Positions 57,722-64,000 of a DNA stretch of 64,000 nt are shown here, in pieces. The position numbers and the translations under genes were made by a program. Origin of the DNA: CAWDYA01 sp963806495 (GTDB lineage: Bacteria; Acidobacteriota; Polarisedimenticolia; JACPZX01; DASXTC01). The notes under the pieces were generated by a model. That model made no database searches. It had not been told where the DNA came from and worked only from the letters and a program-made list of their open reading frames with translations. Each line of letters opens with the position of its first letter. The stretch's first letter is position 1. The DNA lies in NCBI GenBank assembly GCA_963806495.1, contig CAWDYA010000001.1:305302-369301 (forward strand), in the 5' to 3' direction.

Positions 57722-58352
57722 GCTCGAGTCGGCCGGAATCCCGCTCGATCCGGCGGCCGTCGATCGGCTCGCGACACATTACAGCCTGCTCAAGCGCTGG
57801 AACCGCGCGGTGCGGCTGATCGGCGACCCCGACCCGATCCTGGTGGTGCGTCGCCACGTGATGGAGTCGCTCGCGCTGCTGCCGTTCATCCACGAGCCGA
57901 GCGGCTCGCTTCTCGACATCGGCTCCGGCAACGGGTTCCCCGCGATTCCGGTCAAGTGCGCGCTGCCCGATCTGCGGCTGGCGTTGGTCGAGCCGACCAT
58001 CCGCAAAGGTGTCTTCCTGCGGACCGTGGCGGCCGACCTGGGGCTGACGGACACCCTGGTGCTCCGGGCGCGCGTGGATCGGGCGGCGGATCTCGAGCGT
58101 CTGGGCCGCTGGGACGTCATCAGCATGCGGGCGGTGGCGGCGCTGCCCGCGGTCATGGCCGGCGCACCGCTGGCGCTGCGGCCCCGTGGTCGGCTGATCC
58201 TCATGGTGGGGGAGGAAGGCCGGAGAACCATCCTCGAGCGGCAGATGAAACCGCTGGAGCTGGTGGCGGAGCATCGGCTTCCCCGCTCGCGCGGCTCCTG
58301 GATCGTCACCCTTGCGCTCAGCCGCAGCGAGCAGGGAGAGACGATCCACTGA
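57687..58352 (+). CDS. rsmG: 16S rRNA (guanine527-N7)-methyltransferase RsmG (GidB)
   Basis: 221 aa from ATG 57687. SAM-binding LLDIGSGNGFPAIPVK, the family sequence LVEPTIRKGVFLRTVAADL and ISMRAVAALP are present. It methylates G527 of 16S rRNA. The start is inside mnmG (35-base overlap). parS lies 16 bp after the stop, which keeps the mnmG-rsmG-parA-parB order common near origins. Confidence 0.95.
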   Translation: MGSDFRSLLQAELESAGIPLDPAAVDRLATHYSLLKRWNRAVRLIGDPDPILVVRRHVMESLALLPFIHEPSGSLLDIGSGNGFPAIPVKCALPDLRLALVEPTIRKGVFLRTVAADLGLTDTLVLRARVDRAADLERLGRWDVISMRAVAALPAVMAGAPLALRPRGRLILMVGEEGRRTILERQMKPLELVAEHRLPRSRGSWIVTLALSRSEQGETIH

Positions 58353-58367
58353 AGATCGATCGGCCGA

Positions 58368-58383
58368 TGTTCCACGTGGAACA
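58368..58383. promoter_or_regulatory. parS centromere site
   Basis: TGTTCCACGTGGAACA is a perfect 16-bp palindrome, differing from the B. subtilis-type TGTTTCACGTGAAACA by one symmetric base pair. It lies between rsmG and parA, about 7 kb from the predicted origin, where ParB would load and spread. Confidence 0.92.
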
Positions 58384-58495
58384 TGGCGCAAAAACCGATT
58401 CTCGCCGGCCGTCCCCCTATGCTAATCTGTGAAGCCTTCGAGCGCGGCCCCGTATCCCGAGGTGTGCGGGCGGGAGGCGCGAGTCAGGGGACGCG

Positions 58496-59272
58496 TTGTC
58501 CAGAATCATCGCGATCGCCAACCAGAAGGGCGGGGTCGGCAAGACGACCACCGCCATCAACCTCGCGGCAGCTCTCGCCGCCGCGGAGCACCGCACCCTT
58601 CTCGTCGATGTCGACCCGCAGTGCAACGCGACCCGAGGTCTCGGCATCACCGCCCAGGAAGATCGCGCCAGCCTGTATGACGTCCTCCTGGGCGACCTTC
58701 CGGCGCGATCGGCCGTCATGGCCACCGAGCTTCGGTATCTCAGTTTGCTGCCCGCGGACCGGGATCTCATCGGCGCAGAGCTGGAGCTGGCCGATGTGGA
58801 GGCGCGTGAGTACCGCCTGCGCGAGGCGATCCGCACGCTGGAGGCCGATTTCGACTACATCCTGCTCGACTGCCCACCGGCTCTGGGCCTGCTGACGGTC
58901 AATGCCCTGTGCGCCGCACGCGGGGTGATGGTCCCGGTGCAGTGCGAGTATCTGGCGCTGGAGGGCCTGACCGAGCTGATGGAGACGCTGCGCCGGGTCC
59001 GCGAGGGGCTCAACCCCGACCTGGCTTTGGAGGGGATTCTTCTCACGATGTACGACGATCGCACCAACCTGGCGCGGCAGGTGGTCAACGAAGTGCGGCA
59101 GTTCTTCGGCGAGAGCGTCTTCGAGGTGATCGTTCCGCGGAACGTCCGGCTCGGCGAGGCGCCGAGTTTCGGTAAACCCATTATCCTCTATGATATAAAG
59201 TCAAAAGGGGCCGAGGCGTACCTGAGCCTGGCCCGGGAGATCATGGCGCATGAAAAGGCGGGCGCTTGGTAA
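58496..59272 (+). CDS. parA: chromosome partitioning ATPase ParA (Soj)
   Basis: 258 aa from a TTG at 58496, needed to begin at the conserved SRIIAIANQKGGVGKTTTAINLAA; no ATG precedes it. The deviant Walker A KGGVGKTT, A' region DVDPQCNATRGLG and Walker B YILLDCPPALGLLTVNAL are present. It is the short chromosomal type without an N-terminal DNA-binding domain. Its 3' end overlaps parB by 23 bases. Confidence 0.96.
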   Translation: MSRIIAIANQKGGVGKTTTAINLAAALAAAEHRTLLVDVDPQCNATRGLGITAQEDRASLYDVLLGDLPARSAVMATELRYLSLLPADRDLIGAELELADVEAREYRLREAIRTLEADFDYILLDCPPALGLLTVNALCAARGVMVPVQCEYLALEGLTELMETLRRVREGLNPDLALEGILLTMYDDRTNLARQVVNEVRQFFGESVFEVIVPRNVRLGEAPSFGKPIILYDIKSKGAEAYLSLAREIMAHEKAGAW

Positions 59273-60110
59273 GGGGCTCGGCTCGCTGCTGCCCGAGAGG
59301 CCGGCAGCGCCGGCAGCCGACGGTCTGATCCAGGTCGATGTGGACCAGGTGGTCCCCAATCCCAGCCAGCCGCGCGAGAGCTTCGACGCGGAGGAGCTGG
59401 AGGATCTGGCGGCATCGATCCGCGAGGCGGGGATCCTGCAGCCGATCCTGGTGCGGCAGACCGATGGCGGCTACGAGCTGATTGCGGGGGAAAGACGGCT
59501 CAAGGCGGCACGTATCGCCGGACTGACACGGGTTCCGGCAGTCGTGCAGCGCGTCGAGAGGCAGCGTTCTCTCGAGCTGGCGCTCATCGAGAACATCCAG
59601 CGTCAGCAGCTCAACCCGATCGAGGAGGCGAAGGCCTTCACCCGGCTGATCGACGAGTTCGGTATGACCCAGGAGCAGGTGGCGGAGCGGGTCGGGCGCA
59701 AGCGTCCCAGCATCGCCAACACGCTGCGGCTGCTCAAGCTCCCCTCCTCCGTGCAAGTCATGGTGCGCGATGGCCGGTTGACCGCCGGCCACGCCAAGGC
59801 GCTGCTCGCTCTCGGCGACGAGGAGACGATCCGTCGGACGGCGGAGGCGTTCGCCCGCGGCGCCGTCTCGGTGCGCGGCGCCGAGGAGCATGCCCGGTCG
59901 GCCAGGACATCCGGGCCGATGAAAACCGCGGCCGGCACGATTGAAGAGGATCCGAATGTCCGGGACGCCGAGATCCGCCTGCAGCGCGCGCTCGGCACCA
60001 AGGTGAGGATCAAGGGGGGATCCTCGGGTCGCGGCCGCATCGAGATCTCGTTCCACAGCGATGAGGAGCTCGAGCGCCTGTTCGAACTGTTAGGAGGCCA
60101 TTCGCACTAA
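59250..60110 (+). CDS. parB: chromosome partitioning protein ParB (Spo0J)
   Basis: 286 aa. The CTP-binding N-terminal domain has the box ELIAGERRLKAARIAGL and boxes IENIQRQQLNPIEEAKAF. The helix-turn-helix is TQEQVAERVGRKRPSIANTLRLLKLP, and the C-terminal dimer domain ends EELERLFELLGG. It loads at parS (58368-58383) and slides as a clamp. The start ATG lies within parA. Confidence 0.97.
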   Translation: MKRRALGKGLGSLLPERPAAPAADGLIQVDVDQVVPNPSQPRESFDAEELEDLAASIREAGILQPILVRQTDGGYELIAGERRLKAARIAGLTRVPAVVQRVERQRSLELALIENIQRQQLNPIEEAKAFTRLIDEFGMTQEQVAERVGRKRPSIANTLRLLKLPSSVQVMVRDGRLTAGHAKALLALGDEETIRRTAEAFARGAVSVRGAEEHARSARTSGPMKTAAGTIEEDPNVRDAEIRLQRALGTKVRIKGGSSGRGRIEISFHSDEELERLFELLGGHSH

Positions 60111-60222
60111 CCTAATTGGCCGCTCCAAGTTAGTTGAGATGAGCTAATACAACGGCCCGGGCACGACGCTGCGGGGTCACGCGAACAGCGACGGAGCGCG
60201 GCCCCGCAGGCCCGATAAACCG

Positions 60223-60251
60223 TTGACGCACTTCATGGTGCGTGGTACAGT
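60223..60251 (+). promoter_or_regulatory. sigma-70 promoter of the atp operon
   Basis: TTGACG, a 17-bp spacer and TACAGT lie in the 300-bp space after parB. The start would be near 60258, giving a leader of about 155 bases to the atpH GTG. The space has no gene; an inverted repeat (TGCGGGG at 60170 and CCCCGCA at 60202) is present without a T-run. Confidence 0.65.
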
Positions 60252-60412
60252 GCGCGTTCTTTTTCCGGCGGGATGAACGGGGGTTCTTCCTCGATCCGGC
60301 TCCCAGCGGCCAGTCGACAGCGAGCCCGCGGCGTATCGAGATGATCGGACGCCGCCGCGGCGCGAGCGACCGCCCGCCGGTCGCCAAAGCGGAGCGATGT
60401 GCGTGGCATCGA

Positions 60413-60964
60413 GTGAGATTCGGCACCAACTACGCGACCGCGCTTTTAGACTCCCTTTCCTCGCCCGGCGATGTCGACAGGGCCCTGCAGGAGCTCGACC
60501 TGTTCGCGGCGCTGCTCGACAAGCTTCCCGCCCTCGGGCGGGTGCTGGATTATCCCGGTATGGCGATTGAGCGGCGAGAGAGCGCGCTCGATGGCGCCCT
60601 CGAGAAGATGAACGCCCATCCCACCGTCCGGCGCTTCCTGCACATCGTCGTGGAGAAAGGCCGCGTGCCGGAAATCCCGTCGATCGTGGCCGCCTTTCGC
60701 AGGCTGCGCGACGCCCGGCGCAACGTCACCACCGCCGAGGTGGTGACCGCGGTGCCGATTGACGCGGCGGCGCGCTCGCGATGGGAGCAGACGCTAGGCA
60801 GGGTCACGGGCAAGCAGGTCAGCGTAACCTACAGGACCGATGATGCGCTGCTTGGGGGGGCCCTCGCGCGCGTCGGGTCGGTCGTCTATGACGGCAGCGT
60901 CAGAAAGCAGCTCGCCAGGATCCGGGGAATTCTCCTCGGCGAACAGGTGGAGAGGAGATCATGA
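60413..60964 (+). CDS. atpH: ATP synthase F1 delta subunit
   Basis: 183 aa from a GTG at 60413, giving VRFGTNYATALLDSLSSPGDVDRALQELDLFAALLD; a start at ATG 60341 (MIGRRRGASD) cannot be excluded. The family parts VRRFLHIVVEKGRVPEIPSIVAAFRRL and the C-terminal GGALARVGSVVYDGSVRKQLARI are clear. It joins the F1 head to the stator. The peripheral-stalk gene atpF, which normally precedes atpH in the post-parB operon, is absent here; atpA overlaps by four bases (ATGA). Confidence 0.92.
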   Translation: MRFGTNYATALLDSLSSPGDVDRALQELDLFAALLDKLPALGRVLDYPGMAIERRESALDGALEKMNAHPTVRRFLHIVVEKGRVPEIPSIVAAFRRLRDARRNVTTAEVVTAVPIDAAARSRWEQTLGRVTGKQVSVTYRTDDALLGGALARVGSVVYDGSVRKQLARIRGILLGEQVERRS

Positions 60965-61431
60965 GCACGACAATCAGGGCGGACGAGATCGCTTCGGCCC
61001 TGCGCCAGCAGATTGAGGGATTCGAGAAGGAGATCGACGTCGCCGAGGTCGGCACGGTCGTCTCGGTCGGTGACGGCATCGCCCGAATCCACGGTCTGGA
61101 GAAGTGCATGATGGGCGAGCTGCTCGAGCTGCCCAACAAGGTCCTCGGTCTTGCCCTGAACCTCGAGGAAGGCAGCGTCCGCGCCGTCCTGCTGGGCGAG
61201 ACGACCCTCATCGCCGAGGGAGACGAGGTCAGGCGCACGCGCCGGATCATCGAGGTGCCGATCGGCGAGCAGCTCGTGGGACGGGTCGTGGATCCGCTGG
61301 GCCTGCCGCTCGACGGCAAGGGCCCCATCGAGACGAAGGGATTCGGGCCCGTGGAGCGTATCGCCCCGGGCGTCATCGAACGGACCCCCGTGAAGGAGCC
61401 GCTGCAGACCGGGCTCAAGGCGATCGACGGG
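60961..61431 (+). CDS. atpA: ATP synthase F1 alpha subunit, cut off at an assembly join
   Basis: The first 157 codons are a normal AtpA N-terminus: EIASALRQQIEGFEKEIDVAEVGTVVSVGDGIARIHGL, LGETTLIAEGDEVRRTRRI and PLQTGLKAIDG. It then stops matching exactly before the segment [22 protein letters not shown] of the family, and the following sequence is an antisense katG fragment. The downstream atpG, atpD and atpC are missing. The break is attributed to the contig, not to the cell. Confidence 0.9.
61431..61431. other. chimeric junction 1 (atpA to antisense katG)
   Basis: Within a few bases both sides are high-quality coding sequence of unrelated genes in opposite orientation: atpA to the left, KatG C-terminal domain to the right. 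No repeat, transposon end or recombination site lies at the point. Confidence 0.8.
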
Positions 61432-62112
61432 CGGTCAGGGTCAGTAGCGGCGCCCGGTCCACCAGCAGGTGTTCTGCCACCGCGGCATGCCCGTTGCCCT
61501 CTAGCGTGGCTCACGTAGTTCCGGAAGCCGTCCGCTCGAGGCTGGAGCGGGGCGAAGGAGTGGGCGTCGGTCTGCTCCTGCGAGGCGTCCGTGCGCCCCG
61601 GGCGAGAAGGGAACCTTGACGTCCTGGCCGGGCGTTCTTCGCCGCCTGCTCGACGGCGGCCGAGCCGCCGAGGACGATCAGGTCGGCGAGCGAGACCTTC
61701 TTGTCGCCGGATTTACCGGACTGGGCACCGTTGAACTTCCGCTCGGATCCCTTCGAGTTGGCCAGCACCTTCGCCAACTGCTCCGGCTGATTGACCTCCC
61801 AGTCCTTCTGCGGCGCCAGGCAGATGCGCGCGCCGTTCGCCGCGCTTGTCCGAGCCGCGGAAGGTCGACGCCGACGCCCAGGCGGTCGAGACCAGCTCCG
61901 GGATTGAGGTGCCCCAAATCGAGGATCTGGCGCTTGAGCTCGGCGATGTCGCCTGCTCCGATCAGCTCGGTGTCGACCGCCGGAACGGGGTCCTGCCAGA
62001 TCAGTTCCTCCTTGGGGACCTCCGGTCCGAGATACCGCGAGATCGGCCCCATGTCGCGGTGGGTGAGCTTGAACCAGGCCCGGGCGAAGGCATCGGCGAG
62101 CTCGTCCGGGTG
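61432..62112 (-). pseudogene. katG: catalase-peroxidase KatG, internal fragment of the C-terminal domain
   Basis: Read on the minus strand it gives HPDELADAFARAWFKLTHRDMGP, YLGPEVPKEELIWQDPVPAVD, STAWASASTFRGSDKRG, APQKDWEVNQPEQLAKVL, KKVSLADLIVLGGSAAVEQAA, FSPGRTDASQEQTD and AEHLLVDRAPLLTLT, an ordered run of the KatG second domain. It begins and ends at joins and has several deletion-type frame breaks (for example at KRGGANGAR, where two or more bases are missing). It is not a functional gene here. Confidence 0.85.
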
Positions 62113-64000
62113 GCCGATCGCGGTCGGCGACAGCGCGAGGCCGCCGGGGCGGCTGACTGTGATCTTGTCGGCGGCAAATGCGGCGCTGAGGTCGTCGGCC
62201 AGCGGCTGCAGCACCACGCCCTGGGCGGACGGCAGCGCGCGCAACTCGACAAACGCCTGCGGTTGACGAAGCCGCGCGCGGGCCCGAGCGCGGCGACCAC
62301 CAGCAGCCGGTTGCCGACGGCGGGATCGATGATCGGTGGATGGCGCGCGGATTGGCGAACGGGATGGCGATGCTCGCGCGTTCTCGCCGACGATGCTGCG
62401 GGCGATGGTGAGCGGCTTGATCGGCGCCGCCGCGCTGCCGCCGATGGTGACGATCAGGACGGACCGTCCGCCACGACGCTCGCCAGGCGCGGCCGCGCCA
62501 GCCGCAGGCGCACAACCGCCGCGCCGTCCTTGGCGCGCGCGACGGCGGCATCGCGGATATCGCTGTCCGGGTCGCGCGTCAGCGCGGCCAGATCGATGCG
62601 GGCGGCGCTGTCGAACACCAGCCACAGCGTGTCGCCGCGGTGGAACACGGCGGCCGGCGTCGGGACCGCAAACGGGAATTCGATACGCAAGCCCTCGCCG
62701 GCGTGGTGCAGCTCGGCGGCGACCGGCGCTGTCGGATCGGGCGCCGGCTGGGCGGGCTTGGCAGCGGCGGATTTCGGCGCCGCCTTTGGCATTTTTGCAG
62801 CCGCCTTGGGCGCTGTCTTGTGTTCGGTCTTGTGTTCGGTCTTGTGTGTGTTGGCGGTCTTGGGCGCGGTTTTGGGGGCAGCAGCCTTGGGCGCAGCCTC
62901 GCGCATAGTCTTGGGCGCGGCAGCATTTGGCGTGGCGGCTTTGGCCGCGGCGCCTTTCGGCGGGTGTTGCGCCGCGCTCTTCGGCTCGGCGAGCGCGGCA
63001 AGTTTCGGCGCCGGCGGCGCGGTTGTTTTGGACGCAGGCTGCGCGGCGGCGGGCGCGGCATCGCTTGCTGCTTTTGCCGCCGGCTTTTTATCGGCAGCCA
63101 TCGGTACCGGCGCGGCTTCACTTGCGTGTTTCGGCGCCGGCGCGGGCATATCCTTGGCCTTGGCCGGCGGCGGTGCGGCAGACATTTTATTATTGGCGGG
63201 CTTGCTAATGGCGGGCTTGCCATTAGCAGGTTTGGCGGCAGCCGGCGCAGCGGGCGGCTTGCCGACCTTTTTCTCGGGCGGCATCCCATCGGCCAGCGGC
63301 GCGGCGCCCGCGCTCTGGGCATGATCGGCCGGCGGCTCCGGCGCGGCCTCCTTGATGGCGGGCACGGTATCGGCGGCGCGATCGCCGGTTCTTTGGCCGC
63401 CGCCGCGGGAGTGCCAGCATCTTCTGCCGCCGTATCGTTGGGCTTGTTGGGCTTGGCGTCATTGAGGCCAATATCGACCACGATGCTATCGTCCTCGTGG
63501 AAGGTGCGCACTTTCGGCTTGCCGTTGAGCACGAAATTGATGACCACCGACTCGTAGCTGATATCGGTGTCGACCGATTTCAGCGTCGGCGGCAAGGTCG
63601 CCACCACGTCGGCCAGGTCCCATTTGATCGGCCAGTCGAAATTGAGCGTGAGCCGGTCGTCATGGCGGTCGGGCACGACGCTGGCGCCATTCGGCAAATC
63701 GAAGACGAACGAACGAAAGTCGGCTGGCTCGCCACCCGGACCCGGATCGTCGGCGGCTTGCGGTCCTTGGCGGCAAGGCGCTGGCGCTGCAGCTTACGCT
63801 CGGCCTCGCGCGCGCGGTTGGCCAGTTCCTCGATCACCTCCTCCGGCAGGCCGGGCATCACACCCGCCCACGACTTCGGCAACAGATCGACATAGAGCCG
63901 CTCGGCCGCGACCAAGGAACGAATCTTTATCTTCTTGGCCAACGCAATGCGGACCGCCCTGCCGTCAGGATCGAGGCGCGCCGCGCTGATATAGTCGGCA
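62113..64000 (-). pseudogene. Hyphomicrobiales-like large AMIN/TPR secreted protein, frame-damaged partial
   Basis: Minus-strand reading gives MAKKIKIRSLVAAERLYVDLLPKSW, IRVRVASQPTFVRFVFDLPNG, SVVPDRHDDRLTLNFDWPIKWDLADV and a Lys/Ala/Pro-rich linker with tandem KTEH repeats (62817-62860). Then come AAELHHAGEGLRIEFPF and AAVFHRGDTLWLVFDSAARIDLAAL, and later NRLLVVAALGPARGF and ELRALPSAQGVVLQPLADDLSAAF. This resembles the giant secreted protein found in Bradyrhizobium and Rhodopseudomonas relatives. At least five frame steps of the deletion type occur, and the window edge cuts the 5' part. Family name and taxon are from memory. Confidence 0.55.

Noticed and set aside
58418..58426. TATGCTAAT as a parA -10 box
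   Set aside because: No acceptable -35 lies at 16-18 bp; the signal is too weak to list.
60170..60208. Inverted repeat as a terminator after parB
   Set aside because: The stem is only 7 bp with a 25-base loop and no T-run.
61432..64000. Integrated mobile element or recent horizontal transfer interrupting atpA
   Set aside because: There is no integrase, terminal repeat or target duplication, and the insert consists of two unrelated gene pieces cut at both joins; an assembly chimera explains it better.

Overview
A 64 kb high-GC window from a bacterial chromosome that includes the replication origin. Leftward dnaA-dnaN-gyrB-gyrA and rightward rpmH-rnpA-yidD-yidC-jag-mnmE-mnmG-rsmG-parA-parB-atpH-atpA diverge from the dnaA/rpmH gap, with DnaA boxes and a parS site. 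The lineage is not proven. A Gram-negative envelope is clear (RND pumps with outer-membrane factors, LolA, SurA-type chaperones). The kelch/MopE-type secreted protein, the extended Hfq-like protein and the gene content suggest an uncultured soil or sediment phylum; Acidobacteriota is my best guess.

Layout: (1) 1-9 kb, a cusCBA copper/silver efflux operon and an NtrC-type two-component pair, with a sigma-54 promoter and a palindrome between them. (2) 9-14.2 kb, a YgaP-like membrane protein, an ECF sigma factor with its zinc-finger anti-sigma factor, and a 1187-aa secreted protein with 14 kelch-like repeats and three MopE-type calcium/metal motifs. (3) 14.2-18.7 kb, a leftward redox/repair operon (methyltransferase, aldo/keto reductase, aberrant SDR, DUF1697-membrane fusion, msrA) and a separate cupin. 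(4) 18.8-24.4 kb, a second tripartite RND pump. (5) 24.4-38.7 kb, the most unusual part: FAD-dependent halogenase-like enzyme, LpxL-type acyltransferase, DUF2062 protein, an active ketosynthase plus a degenerate chain-length-factor-like partner, acyl-AMP ligase, ACP, GT2 glycosyltransferase and LolA. This resembles an aryl-polyene / dialkylresorcinol-type lipid pathway without visible reductase or complete dehydratase, interleaved with a C5-epimerase-like protein, VOC, PHP, HDAC-like, haem-binding and atypical HhH-GPD genes. (6) 38.8-43.4 kb, Hfq-like protein, two parvulin-type chaperones, acyl-CoA carboxylase beta subunit and a TalC-type transaldolase. (7) 43.4-61.4 kb, the origin region.

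Sequence quality matters. Six genes carry single-base insertions that break an otherwise well-conserved frame (cusC, tolC-like, RND permease, GT2, yidC, and mnmE twice). Two are normally indispensable or conserved housekeeping genes, so most are probably sequencing or assembly errors. At about 61,431 atpA stops in mid-gene and joins an antisense katG fragment, which at about 62,112 joins part of a Hyphomicrobiales-like secreted protein. These last 2.6 kb carry deletion-type frame errors, the opposite of the rest, and are best read as an assembly chimera. No tRNA, rRNA, CRISPR array, transposase or prophage gene was seen.
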